DNA of 64,000 nt from Ilyonectria destructans (Eukaryota; Ascomycota; Sordariomycetes; Hypocreales; Nectriaceae): contig JAHEWK010000011.1 of the NCBI GenBank assembly GCA_020740775.1, positions 1,364,001 to 1,428,000 on the forward strand, read 5' to 3'. The notes below the pieces were generated by a model. It did no database searches. It saw only the letters and a program-made list of their open reading frames with translations, and was not told the DNA's origin. Shown here in pieces: positions 46,006 to 58,342 of this stretch. Positions within the stretch are counted from its first letter, which is position 1. Every line of letters starts with the position of its first letter. A program made the position numbers and the translations under genes.

Positions 46006-46704
46006 ATGTTTCGACGGTACGCGCTCGGCTTTTCGAGCGTCGGACGACAGCTCTCCACCATGAGCTCCAACACTCCAGTCGAGGACACCATCCGGGCCAA
46101 GGTATGTATCTGCTCTTCGCCCTCCGCCATGACTCGCCGAGATTGACACCCGTCCGCTTAGATCACCGCCGCCTTCAACCCACAGACTCTTGAGATCTAC
46201 AATGATTCCCACCTGCACTCTCACCATAAGGCCATGGCCGGCAGCACCTCCAAGGAGACCCACTTCCGGTAAGTCCTCCGAAAAGTCGGCGTCTATTTTT
46301 CAATGGCATCTCACCCCATCCCTTTGCATCGTCATGACTCCATCGCCGAGCCTCACACCACTCCCCAATCCCCACTCTTGCTGTCACTGTAACCTCGCAC
46401 AAACTCGACCTCTGCCTCAATGCCGTCTCATGTCCACCCCTGCTAACACTGCTCTAGTCTCGTCATCACCTCCGATGCATTCGATTCGAAGATGCAGCCT
46501 GCCCGTCACCGCATGGTCTACGCCCTGCTCCGTGACGAGATGGCTCTCGAGGGCGGAATCCACGCCCTCCAGCTCCGCACCATGACTCCCTCCGAGGAGG
46601 AGCGCCAGCAGAAGAAGAAGGACGACGAGGCCAAGGCCAAAGCCGAAGCCAAGGCTCTCAGGGCCGAGGCCCGAGCCGCCCAGGAAGTCGAGCCCGAGAC
46701 TTGA
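46006..46704 (+). CDS. BolA-family protein, probably mitochondrial
   Basis: Exons are 46006-46101, 46162-46268 and 46458-46704, with introns of 60 and 189 nt; the 149-aa frame is kept throughout. The core reads ITAAFNPQTLEIYNDSHLHS, HHKAMAG, THFRLVITSDAFDSKM and GGIHALQLRTMTPSEEE, the BolA fold including the conserved histidine region used with monothiol glutaredoxins to handle Fe-S clusters. The first ~18 residues (MFRRYALGFSSVGRQLST) look like a mitochondrial presequence, as in yeast Bol1. A second in-frame ATG (start of MSSNTPVEDTIRAK) could give a shorter cytosolic form. A Lys/Glu/Ala-rich helix extends the C-terminus (KKKDDEAKAKAEAKALRAEA). Most similar in layout to fungal UVI31/Bol1 proteins. 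Its role in Fe-S protein assembly is inferred from the family. Confidence 0.92.
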
Positions 46705-47328
46705 ACATGGCACCCAAACCAAACACCCCCGACAAATCTCTGATCGGGGGCCTCATGATGATTAACGGAACCAGTAACGGATTTTACCAACCAGCCACGA
46801 AAAAATTGCAACGGAAACGGAAAGAATGAAACGCAAGAAACAACAGGTCGCTCCAAGATGCAACGACAAGGTCGCGCCGCAGTGCCACAGAAGGGAAATG
46901 ACGTCGAGGACGAGTCGGATTCGCAAAACACAGTACTTCGTAGAATGGCACGCGCTCCTCAGGGAGATGGAAGCATGAGATGGAATGTTCGAGTATCCTA
47001 GGCAACAAGGCTCTCAAACTGAAGTTAGGCAGGCAGTCAGTCAGTCTAGCTATTATAGACAAGTTGCCCACGCACAATAGACCGGTCTTTCCAATGCTTT
47101 TTACTGAGCCACATGCAATTGATTGACTGTTCTTCTCTATCAACGGAGACGTATCAAGCTAGCCCCACACTCCGTGTCCTGTCCTGGAGGATTCCTCGAC
47201 AAAATAACAAGTAGCAATGCTATACCGGGTATCTATTACAAACTCCTCGACGCTCTCTAACCTTATAAAACGCCAAAACGCAAAATGACACTAGGCATGT
47301 CCCATTCTCTACAAGTATCGCCGTCCTG
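46705..47328. other. intergenic between convergent genes
   Basis: 3' flanks of the BolA-family gene (+) and the unrecognised gene at 47329 (-). GGCAGGCAGTCAGTCAGTC at 47029-47046 is a minor direct repeat. No gene. Confidence 0.5.
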
Positions 47329-49209
47329 TCACTGCCGAAACCTGCTGCTCGTCACACTCCGAGAGTCAGCGCTCTTCCTCCTCAAAAAGTGCTCCCTAAG
47401 TTTTGCACGCTCTTCTACGGTGCGCCTTCGCGGGGTCGAGCTCGAATTGACGCTTGATGCGAGCCTCCCAAAGTACTGAGATGCACGAGAAGGTCTGGTC
47501 CTGGTGGCAGGCGTTGCAACCGTCGACGGGAGAGCGGTTGAATTCCACGAGGGAGAGGGGGGTGGGGGAGCCTGAGTTAAGATCCCACGAAGTCGTGATG
47601 CACTCGTCAATGCTGGTGTTGAGATCGGTCGCCGCAACGTTTCACGGCGGTCAACGTCCATAGATCCATCTAGGCCGAGGGGTGCCTGCCTTGTCTCCAT
47701 AACTTCTTCATCTGACCCGTCCTCTTCGACAATGAGCTTGCTGGCCTTGGCCACTTCCTTTGGATACGAATCGAGGATATAGCCAAGGTTTTCCTTGGTT
47801 ACCACCATGTTGTTGAAGACCGGCGGCCCGGACAAATTGTTGAACCATTCAATGGCGACGAGCGCTTCCTGTCCTGTCCTGGCATTCCTGACGTAGACTT
47901 GGTAGTTCGCGAATGCTCGGATGAAATCATCATAAAGGTAGTCCCGGAGCTGTCGGCGCCTCCGGAGCCAGTCGAGATAGACGCAAGTCTTGATGAAATC
48001 CCAAAGGGTACCCGAATGGTTTTCCGTATACGTTGGATATACCATTGTGAAGACCTTGAAAGGTTCAATATCCCCACTAAGGGTTATCTGTGGGAATGGT
48101 GGCGGGAGATGCTGAGAAGCTCGCTCAGATTGGTAGGAGCCAGACACGGGTGCCTGAATTTGTGACTGTTCAATGATCACTTCCATCTCGTCGTTTTCCT
48201 CCTGATCATACGCATCGTCCATATCCATGTCTTTGCTGATCTCAACGGACTGTAGAACAGAGCCCTGAGTCGGGGGTTCTTCAAATGTGGCAGGAATGAT
48301 GGAAGAAGGAGATGTTGAATCCGAGCTCTCGATCTCCGTAAATGTCTTTGTTGGAGCGAGTCTATTCAACCCAGGTTGGATTTTTCTTGGAGTCTTATCA
48401 TTGAATTGGATGGCCTTCATGCGGCGTTCGCGGCGTTGTTCTGATGGAACAAATTCAGCAGCAGGTTTGTCCGCCACAACAGTGTTCGGGATGGTAGGCT
48501 GCGTGGGATGGCTTGGCTGTGCGCATGGCGGAGTGGCCATGGGATGGGTTCCAGAGGGGATTGGGAAATCCACCGTTGCTTGGAGGCGAGCAGCTGCCCG
48601 ATTGACAGGAGTGTCTTGGAGAAGCTGGGGTTGGGGGATATCCACTTCCAGATCCTCCTCGGGCCCGTCCGAGGAAGGGAAGCTGAAGGGGAGAGCTGGC
48701 CGTGGTGGAGGGGCCATGGGTGCAGCTTTTGGTGTTTCACCAACGATGGAGGACTCGACGGGTATCTGCGGGAGTTGAGGGAGACGAGGTTCCCGCTCGG
48801 GCGATACTGACCACTCGATGAACTCTTCCCTCGGTTCTGGAGGGTCTTCCGAGTGGCTATTTTGGGTGTGTGGAACATCGTTATGACTGGGACTGCTCGT
48901 TGACCCTGAAGGACTGCTGTCTCTTGTCGTTGACTGTAGTGGCAACTGTGATGACAGTTGTACTTGTGACTGTACCTGTAGCTGCGTTTGAGACTCTGTT
49001 GTTGCCGATGCCTGGGCGATATACGCCTTTTTGGCCGTCTCCAAGACATGGCCTGGGACGTTGACCAGCCCGTGAGGCTTACTCTTTAGGTCAATCGCCC
49101 ATGAGTCTGGTTCATCCAGCAGTACTTGCTGGTCCGTGGGGATGCTGGTGAGTTTGCGACGCGCGAGAAGCTCAATGATGTCCCGCGGAGGGGACGAGGC
49201 TAGAGACAT
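47329..49209 (-). CDS. unrecognised protein with conserved central block, 626 aa
   Basis: One uninterrupted frame. The start at 49209 (MSLASSPPRDIIELLARRKL) is chosen because upstream in-frame sequence to 49398 is not conserved in character. The N-terminal ~65 residues form a small folded-looking region (IIELLARRKLTSIPTDQQVL). Residues ~66-385 are Gln/Pro/Ser-rich and disordered, with QVQSQVQLSSQLPLQ and acidic patches (DMDMDDAYDQEENDEMEV). The most conserved-looking part, about residues 390-485, contains NHSGTLWDFIKTCVYLDWL, LRDYLYDDFIRAFANY and IEWFNNLSGPPVFNNMVV. The C-terminal tail is basic (RRRTVEERAKLREHFLRRKS). No membrane span or signal peptide. The composition suggests a nuclear scaffold or adaptor, possibly of a chromatin or telomere complex, but I cannot name it. 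Confidence 0.78.
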   Translation of the reverse strand: MSLASSPPRDIIELLARRKLTSIPTDQQVLLDEPDSWAIDLKSKPHGLVNVPGHVLETAKKAYIAQASATTESQTQLQVQSQVQLSSQLPLQSTTRDSSPSGSTSSPSHNDVPHTQNSHSEDPPEPREEFIEWSVSPEREPRLPQLPQIPVESSIVGETPKAAPMAPPPRPALPFSFPSSDGPEEDLEVDIPQPQLLQDTPVNRAAARLQATVDFPIPSGTHPMATPPCAQPSHPTQPTIPNTVVADKPAAEFVPSEQRRERRMKAIQFNDKTPRKIQPGLNRLAPTKTFTEIESSDSTSPSSIIPATFEEPPTQGSVLQSVEISKDMDMDDAYDQEENDEMEVIIEQSQIQAPVSGSYQSERASQHLPPPFPQITLSGDIEPFKVFTMVYPTYTENHSGTLWDFIKTCVYLDWLRRRRQLRDYLYDDFIRAFANYQVYVRNARTGQEALVAIEWFNNLSGPPVFNNMVVTKENLGYILDSYPKEVAKASKLIVEEDGSDEEVMETRQAPLGLDGSMDVDRRETLRRPISTPALTSASRLRGILTQAPPPPSPSWNSTALPSTVATPATRTRPSRASQYFGRLASSVNSSSTPRRRTVEERAKLREHFLRRKSADSRSVTSSRFRQ

Positions 49210-50251
49210 TGGATGGGGATGAATCTGGATGACGACCAAGGCCCCGACGCCAATGGCGATGTGCGTCACATCTGCTTGAGGCTGCCTGATGAAGGGATGA
49301 AGCTCGCGGCCGCGAGGAGAGAAGGGATGAAACGAAACAACGGGTTGAGAATTAAGAGATGCGACGAGGATTGTCTGTGGCGACAGTTGACTTTGCAAAA
49401 TAATGGCTGGTGGTTTGGGACAAAAATGCAGACGGTTTTTTTTTTTTGGCCTCCTGCCATTTTCACGTCAATATCGCCTGCCGGCGCGACGCGGCGAAGA
49501 CTGGCAGTCGCGTCCCCGGACTGCGGGGTCTGGTTCCGGATGCCCTTGCGTGGGTGGCTGGTCTGTGCAGCATCTAACCAGAAGTACCAAGTACTCGTCC
49601 GGGCCTGGTGCGCGTGAAGCAATATTGCAGGGCATTCTTAGTCGCCGGCAAGTAGTGAGAACCTCAGCTCAGTTAGCGCCCGCCGTGTCGTCAAGGTCTG
49701 ACGACATTGTGCCTCTGAACTCGACCCTCCCAAGCTTACCCTCCGCTGCGATCTTCAAGACGCTTAACAGTGATTAGTCGGTAAGTCAGCATTCCTCTCA
49801 GTGCCCCTCTAGGCTGCCTGGTGCACTTTCGTCATCTTCGTGCTTGTTTCTCTCCTTCTCGAAACTAAACGACGCTTTTTGTCCTGCAAACCCGCCTTGA
49901 GCCGAGCCTTGCTGATTACCGAAACCTGAAGATCGGCCTTGGGCGCCAGTGGCCTATCGGTGACGACGACCTTGCCCGCCCTTTCGACGTCGCGAGACCG
50001 CCATGGCATCGACACCTCAGGCCTAACGTCCACCGGACCTCGTCTCGACTGCTTGAGCAACGAGAAAGCTAGTCATTCATGGACTAAGCTTGCAACATTG
50101 TGAGCCGCGAGCTTACCGCTTACTTGTATCGCCGGCCGACCGCCTACGCTCTGTCTGTCTGTCGTCCCACGACCCAGCACCACACCGGGCTGGAGACGAA
50201 CTTAGGCCCAACTTCTACCTGTTGTCCGCTGTCCTTCGATAATATACCATT
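49210..50251. other. divergent intergenic region to FAB1
   Basis: Between the start codons of the unrecognised gene (-) and FAB1 (+). It holds a run of 12 T at 49436-49447. No gene seen; the final ~500 bp likely include the FAB1 leader. Confidence 0.5.
49436..49447 (+). repeat. poly-T run (12)
   Basis: Twelve consecutive T residues about 230 bp upstream of the minus-strand gene at 47329-49209. Long poly-dA:dT tracts often exclude nucleosomes in fungal promoters; that role is inference here. Confidence 0.6.
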
Positions 50252-53200
50252 ATGGCTAGCAACGCCTCGAGGCTCACGTCCGACTCTCCGGCCTCGGGGT
50301 CTGTGAGCTCTCCCCTCCGGACCCGTCGTGATTCCATAAACTCGATATCCGTCAGCTCCATCACCGACAAGGAGCAGCTCGCCCATACCCTCGACAAGAT
50401 ACACACCTCAGCGAGCCAGTGCAACTCTCTCACAACATTTAACGACTTCGCCCCTGCCCCGGGTGCTGCGCCTGCCTCCGAGAGTAGAGGAGCCGCTGGC
50501 GACCTGGTACACCAAGGTCTTAGCGGCCTATACAGTCGGCTCAGAGAGGCAGTTGGAGCGGGGAGTTCATCCAAGACAATACCGGAGGAGAATACGGCAG
50601 AGAAACAAGAAGCCTCTTCAAAAAGAACATCATTCAGTGGCCATGCCTCCAAGGCTTCGATAAGCTCGCTTAGTCGTGTCGACACCGTCAGTACATTGTC
50701 CACCATTACATCACAACCACCTCTCACAACCGATGTCGCCCCGCCCATTGTCTCGGCCGGAGCTGCCGATGGCCGATCACAGCAACCTCAGACATCCAAG
50801 GCCACAGGAATCAGTTTGATGACTGGAGGCAAGTCAAACCAAGCGCCCAAAGCCCCTAGCTCCATCGCTGCCGACCCCACCATCGCCCCCGTTACTGTAC
50901 ATCGGGATGCCAGTCGTAGCACAATACGCACCGAGGATAGCACTGGCCAAGGATCTAGTCGAAAGAGCATAACTCGGGCAGATCTTCAGGCACACCTTGC
51001 GACAACCGACTCTTCGGTTAATCTGTACGACTTGAAAGAAGGAAAATTGCCACCCCGGTCCAAGCGAGAGGATACTTCTAGCATCGAGGGAAGTATTGAC
51101 ACTCCATCTAGCCCGCTCAAGGGTCCTTCTCGCGCAGTCACATCTCTGCAAACTCGTGGAATTCGCAGCAACTCCGGAACATCCTCCCTCCTCTCCCCTG
51201 ACAGTATTCGACGAAGACCCACTGTCATAGACCGAATTAGTCGATCAAGATCACCTGGCGTCCCGGGATCTAGAGACTCGTCACTGGACCGCGGAACTGC
51301 CGAAGCGAGTCCAGTCAACACCTCTGCCCACAACTCCGTATGCCATGAGTCGTTCTCTCAAGATCCACAACCGCAGACGATGGCATCCGGGAGTCTCAGG
51401 ATACCAGGAACAGTTATGGGCCACGACGACGCATCCGAGCAAGTCAACGCACAGCTCGACAGGATGCGCAAGCAAGTTCTGAACAAGGAGTTCTGGATGA
51501 AGGATGATACTGTCAAAGAGTGCTTCCTCTGCCAGGCTCCGTTTTCAGCATTTCGCAGAAAGCATCACTGTCGTACGTGTGGTTGCATTTTTGACTCCAA
51601 GTGCACGACTGTGATATCCGGGGAAAAGTTTGGTGTACAGGGCTCCCTCCGTGTTTGCAAAAGATGTCTTGAGGTGATTAGCAGACGCTTTGATGGAAGT
51701 GCTTCCGAGGACTCTGGAGATGAGCAGTCGTTCATGCCGAGATTCTTCGGGGGAAATCACGGAAAGAGCCTTAGCAATGCTAGTCAGTCAAGGCTTAGGG
51801 AGCAAGAATCTGGGCTAGGTTCTGAAGGCTCAGAGGATTCTCGACCCGTATCAACGCCAATGATGGCTATAGCTGCAACACGACGTGTTGGGGAGAGTCG
51901 TACGGCGGCCGTACTTGAGATTGACGCACCTCAGTTGAGCAGACCTGGCTCATCCCGATCTCTCAAGTCCTTGAGTGGGCGACCGCACTCTTCGGCGGGT
52001 CACAAACGGCATCACTCAAAACATGGCCTTCTGGGACGATTCAAGCCTGCCCAAGAGGAACGAGCGCCTTTTCGACGGGGAATTGATGCAGAGAATGCCA
52101 AAAAGCCAAAATTCCCAGCTTTCCACGACGATAACATCATTGACCCTGAGTTGGCCGATTACATGTCAGACGAATCGAGCGAGGATGAGCAGATGAGCAT
52201 TTTTGCCACCATGTCTCAGGGTGATCTACAACCTGCGAGCTTTGACAATGACAAATCCGAATTTGCGCCATTCATGAACGCTGGAAGGAAGTATCGCCAT
52301 AGGGGAGGCGAAAAGAGCATCAGCGGTGTGAGCTTCGTTAGCAGAGGAGGCTATGATGAGTTGAGCGGACCGCCGGGTCTAGCTGGGCATCGACGAGCAC
52401 CCAGGCGGCGCAATACCAGCAATGTTAGTGGCAGTATGCACCACCTGGCGTCCCCACGGCCCAAGTCTGGCGTTTACAAAGGATTTTCGACATCTTCCGA
52501 AATGCTCTTCTCCATGGACACTCCGAACCAGAGCGCATCGCAGGTTACCAGGAGTGATTCGTTGCAGCATAAAAAGGCACCAAAGGCTGAGCTCAATGCG
52601 TCTAGTTTGAGGCACGTCGACAAGCTCCTGCACCAACTCCTTGAGGATGCCGAAGTCCCTAATCCTCCAGCATGGCAGAAAGCGCTCGTACCCATTCTGT
52701 TGCGCTCAACCGATGATGTAGACCCCGATGTTGCCAAAGGAGAAGACATGGACATCAGGCACTATGTTAAACTGAAAAGGATTCCGGGTGGTAAACCTGG
52801 CGACACATCCTACATCTCAGGAGTTGTGTTTACAAAGAACTTGGCACTAAAGAGTATGCCGCGTCGGATCGCAAACCCACGAATTGTGCTCGTTACGTTC
52901 CCCATCGAGTATCAACGACATCAACAACATTTCATGAGCTTGCAACCCGTCATTGAACAGGAGAAGGAGTTTCTTCGAGTTGTTGTCCAAAGGATAACGA
53001 ACCTTCGCCCTCAAGTACTGCTCGCCGAGAAGAGCGTCTCAGGTGTAGCACTCCAGTACCTCTCCGAAGCGAACATCTCTGTGGCCTACAATGTCAAACA
53101 CACGGTCATTGAGGCAGTCGCTCGGTGCGCGGAGACCGAAATTATATCCTCGTTGGATATGCTCGCCTTGCCCGTCCAGGTGGGCCGATGCACCGCCTTC

Positions 53201-56200
53201 GAGGTTAGGACCTTTGTTAACAACGATTACCCTGGCAGGAAGAAATCGTACATCTTCCTGTCTGGCTGCACACCGGAGTTGGGCTGTACCATCACTATGC
53301 GAGGCGCGAATAACATGGTACTCGCAAAGATCAAGCACATCATGGAGTTCATGGTTTACGTCGTCTACAACCTGAAACTAGAGTCTAGCCTCCTCAGGGA
53401 CGAGTCTATCGAGGCCCCCGAAGGCGGCGATTCTATGACTAGTTCGCTCAACGCTTTGAACGATAGTATCAGGTCTCTGAGCGTCGCCAGCGTCGAAGTT
53501 TCCAAAGATGCGCCCGCCGTGGTAATCAACCAAGCCCCCGGCGAGAGTGAACCGCCGTCCCAGACCACTGTGGATAGCTCCAGTGTTGCCGAGACAGATG
53601 ACGCTGCGCCGTTGTCCCAACCTGAGCAGCCTGTTCAGGAGCGTCCAAAGGTGGTTTCCCTTCATGAGAGTCATACCCATGCCGCACAAGATCAAGACAG
53701 CCAAGTTCCTGACGATATTCCGATGCCGACTTTCTACAGCGATATGGTGTCTAAATATGAGACAAAGATTCTTTCAGCGTCCCCATATGTCAAGTTTACG
53801 CAACCATATCTTTTGATGAAGGCGCGCGAGCAAGAAAGACGACTCCTATACCTACGTCGACTACGCGATCACGATTTAGTCGAGGAAAAGGAGGATCCGG
53901 AGAAAGCAGGACCACAACTCTTCCAGCTGATCAAGCCGGAAATGGTCGATGAGATCGGCCAGAAAGCTCCGAGACAGATCATGGAGATTCTGCATGCCGT
54001 CCACGATGCCGAGTACGACAAGGCACTCTACAACTACCAAACCCAGACGCGCCAGTGGGAGACCTACATCCAAGGAAACATCGATCTTTTCGACCCATAC
54101 TCGCATCAGAATATCGTGGTTCTGTACTCGGTCATCTGTACAGAAACGAAGATCCCCTGCACTGAGCCGTCATTGGTTGCCATCAACTTTTATGACGAAC
54201 AGCATATTGATACTGGCATGGACCCTGATTGCACGTTGGGACAGTACATTGTGGATCTAGCATACACGATGGATCACGTCTGCAACTCCAATGGTTGTGA
54301 ACGCAAGATGGTTGAACACCACCGAACCTACGTTCATGACCAGTCTCGAATCACAGTCTTCGTCGAGCATGTACCAACTACTACCCCTAAACGATCCGAG
54401 CTCAGCGAAGGCATCACGATGTGGACATACTGCAAGACCTGTAAGAAGGACACGGAAGAGACGGCTATGTCGGAGACCACGTTCAAGTACTCGTTCGGCA
54501 AGTACTTGGAACTGCTGTTGTGGGGTCACGGCCTGCGGATGAAGGATGCTCACCATTGTTCTCACGACCACCACCGCGATCATGTTCGATACTTCAGCCT
54601 TGAACATGCGCGAATTCGGATTCACTGGGACCCCATTGATCTCTTGGAGATCGTTGTCCCCCGAGCCAGAATAACCTGGAAAGTTGCTAACGACTTAAAG
54701 CTCAAGAACGAAATCTTTAGCAAGATGGAGGAACGTTGGCAAAATTTTATGTCATCTGTCAACACCAGGCTTCTGAGTATCAGGATCGACAGTGTTCTTC
54801 CCGAAAAGGCGGACCTCTGCAAGGCAGAAGTGGACCACTTGATCGCAAAGGCAAGCGAGGACGAACCTGCCATGGTTCAAAGGCTGCAAGACATCTACAT
54901 GAATTCCAAGTACTACGAAGTGGTGCCTTTCAACAGTATCGTGCGAGAGATGCTCGAGAAGGCTGGTGAATGGGATCAAGCCTTTACCAAGTTTGAGGCA
55001 GACTTCCTTGGCGACAAAGATATGCGCCAGCTGACAATAATGCAACTCAAGAAAATGTTCACAGACAATGAGTCAAAGGAGTCACTTGCGTCGAACGAAG
55101 GGACACCGTCAACTGCTGACAGCGAAGAGCGACCTTCGCAGACATTCACAGAGGCGGAGGAAAAGAGCACTCAACCTACCGATTACACGGACAATAGCAT
55201 GGAGGGTAGTATGACTTCAGCTCAACCCGGTCACGAGAAAGACTCGGCTAGTGATGATAGAAAGGCCGAAAGCCCACCCGAGAGTGCCATCGAGAGGGTG
55301 GAACATCTTGATTTGGCGCTTCCCGCTGCCGAAATTCCTCATGCTGCGGAGCATCCTCAGCCAGACGAGAAGAGCCAAGCACCAAGCTCTGTGCCCTCTC
55401 AAGATGCGCTCCCGGTAGATCCACCGCTGTTGCCAACCACGGTTGACGAATGTTCGGACGAGGCTCAGTTGGATGAGGCCTCCTTGGCTGAGGCTACGGA
55501 CGAAGTTGCTCCTTTGCCTTCGGCTTCCTTGCCGACTTCTGGTCAAACCTTGACTGAGAAGGTCGATCAGATGCGTCGCGAACAGGGTATTCGGCCAACT
55601 CATTCTAACGAATCTGCTGGGCCATCAAGTCCTGTGACTGAGCGTGCACCATCCCGAAAATCCGGCCAGAACGTGTCGCCACCGATGGTGCGAGCCATCT
55701 CCCATCCTATTCGGCAGCTGCCTAGAAGTCAGTCTGGGATTGGAAAGTCATTTGGGCTTAAGGAATCAAAGACAAATCCCCTGGAATGCACAAGCCCTGA
55801 ACCAGTTGTCGAAGGCTCGATCAGAGGGGATAAGAAACTCTCCGATCGATTAAGTCTGAGCAGCCTCAAGAACCGTGGGAAGGCAACCACATCAGGCATC
55901 CCTCGGTTCATACACAAGAAAAGAGAATCAAAGGTTTCAACCCTGGCAAGGCACTTCGAACAACTCAGTCGTGAGTTTGAAAAGGAGCGCATTCGGGACC
56001 GCAAGAAGCGTGCTGCCAGCATGCGTGCACCCCGAGCGATGTTGCCGAGAACCACGACCAAGGCCATTGTGGAGGTGTATGATGATGTGAACGAGGCGTT
56101 TGAAGAGCCTTCGCCGCCGACTGACAGTGTTGCGGATCGCGATGGCAAGCAACGTTCAGCGAGCATAACCTCTCGGCAATCTGAGATAGCGCCGAGGACT

Positions 56201-57796
56201 GAGCCTCCAACCGAACCCCCGACCCCTGTGGAGCAAACCTTCCCGCGAGATCTGCATCAATCGAAGGAAGACAATGATGAGGCTACCACTGCCAACACCA
56301 GCCAGGGATTCTCAGACGATGAGGGGGGAGTAAGCGATCAAGAGCATTCTGTTCCAGATGAGTATCTGCCCGACATCAAGGAGATCGCCGACTCGCTTGA
56401 GCCGAGCACCGATATTCCACTCGAACTCCCTAAGCACCAGAGGACAAGTTTGATGAAGTACCTCACAACCTTCTGGGCTGAGCGCTCAGCGAGTGGCTGG
56501 ACACCACTGGACTATCCCGTCAATCCAACTGACCACATCTTTGTCGACTCTGACATCATTGTGAGAGAAGACGAGCCCAGCTCTGTGGTAGCCCTCGCCC
56601 TCAGCAGCGAAGATTACCAAGGCAAGCTCGCCAATATTCGACGGGAAGCCCAAGAGATGATGCAGCGGGAATCAGAAAGCGGCGGGGATACCGACCCTAA
56701 ATCATTCCCTACTTCAGACGGCGCGGACTGGATGGTGTCGGAGAGTGAGCTGGAGAAGAGTTTGCTTCGGGTCACGGGCACACATCTCAAGTACCAGTTC
56801 CGCGAGGGTTCAGCCACTATGACGTGCAAGATCTTCTACGCTGAGCAGTTTGACGCTCTGAGGAGAAAGTGCGGCGTTGCGGAGCGTATCATTGAGTCCC
56901 TGTCCCGCTGCCTTAAGTGGGATTCGAAAGGCGGCAAGACCAAGTCCGTCTTCTTGAAGACCCTCGATGATCGACTGGTGTTGAAGGTAAGATTGCCTCT
57001 GCTCCTATTTCTCTTCTGAGCTAACATGCATTATAGTCCCTGTCACCTATCGAAACGTCGGCATTCCTACGATTTGCACCGGGATACTTCAACATCATGG
57101 CCGAGGCTCTGTTTCATGATCTGCCCTCGGTGATTGCTAAGATGCTTGGCTTCTTCCAGGTCTTCATCAAGAACCCCGTCACTGGAACCGATATCAAGCT
57201 AGACTTGCTCGTGACGGAGAATCTGTTCTACGACCGTTCGGCGTCAAGAATCTTCGATCTCAAGGGTTCAATGCGCAACCGCAAGATTCAGTCCACCGGA
57301 GAACAAAACGAGGTGCTTCTCGACGAGAACATGGTTGAGTACATTTACGAGTCCCCGTTGTTCGCGCGTGAACATTCGAAGAAGCTCCTCAGGGCGTCGG
57401 TCTGGAACGATACGCTGTTCCTGGCGAGACAAAATGTCATGGACTACTCCCTCATGATTGCCGTGGACGAGGAACGAAAGGAGTTGGTTGTTGGAATCAT
57501 CGACTGCATCCGAACATATACCTGGGACAAGAAACTGGAGAGTTGGATCAAGGATCGCGGGTTTGCGGGCGGAGGTCGCAACCGGCCGACTGTCACAAGT
57601 CCCAAAGATTATAAGTCGCGCTTCCGAGAGGCGATGGCACGGTATGTTTTTCCAACTTGATGATGAAGTCGATTACTTTGCTGACGTATCAACTTGTAGA
57701 TATATCCTGCAAGCGCCCAACTGCTGGCATCTCTTCAACAACCCTCAATACCCTCACTACGGCGGGCGTGCCAGGTTTGAGGAGCCTGAGATGTAA
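50252..57796 (+). CDS. FAB1: 1-phosphatidylinositol-3-phosphate 5-kinase Fab1/PIKfyve
   Basis: It makes PI(3,5)P2 on endosomes and vacuoles, controlling vacuole size, acidification and sorting. Exons are 50252-56986, 57037-57641 and 57700-57796, with introns of 50 and 58 nt, giving about 2478 aa. Order of parts: Ser-rich disordered N-terminus; FYVE zinc finger near residues 415-475 with ECFLCQAPFSAFRRKHHCRT (the RKHHCR motif binds PI3P); an acidic/Ser-rich linker; a TCP1/CCT-like domain around 850-1040 (NPRIVLVTFPIEYQRHQQ, SGCTPELGCTITMRGAN); a Cys/His-rich middle region with KTCKKDTEETAMSETTFKYS; a long disordered segment; and a C-terminal lipid-kinase domain from about 2050, with RIFDLKGSMRNR, ARQNVMDYSLMI and GIIDCIRTYTWDKKLE. 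Both introns fall in the kinase domain. All expected catalytic motifs are present. Confidence 0.98.
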
Positions 57797-58342
57797 AGAA
57801 TTAACTTGGAGATGAATAATGGAAGGCACGGTTCTGCAACGGCCGAGACGCATTGGTTTATTATTAATGATTGCTTTCTGATATTGGGGGCGTCTGCTTT
57901 TGTTCAGTCAAACACATCATTGCCATCAAGCGAGCAAGATCTACCTATCGCATTCGTTAGATGAGAGGAATACGCAGTTATTTGTGGAGGATTTCGGGTC
58001 AAGATATACCATTAGCTAGATACCCTTATGGAAACGACGTCTTAGATGGTTTCGATGATATCTGGTCAGTGTCAATTCACTTGTGTGATTCAGTAATGCA
58101 TAGGTAATCAGCCTGCTGTTGCGTGCCTCAGTATAAGTTTGCTCGGGGATCGTGCACTTCGGCGCCTCGATCTGGTGCTCATGGCCGCTGAGCCCACTGA
58201 AGCCCTCTGAAGGCCGCCGTAGTTTCACGGCGCCACACAGCTGGGAGCCTCCACTCCACTAACTCACTGGATACGATGCGCCATCTGATCAACCCAACAA
58301 TGGGCTTCGCATCTCAAACCACGGACATCAGGGCCAGCGCAA
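57797..58342. other. intergenic, 546 bp, FAB1 to MDM12
   Basis: 3' flank of FAB1 and promoter of MDM12. AT-rich near 57855-57885 (TTTATTATTAATGATTGC). No gene. Confidence 0.5.
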
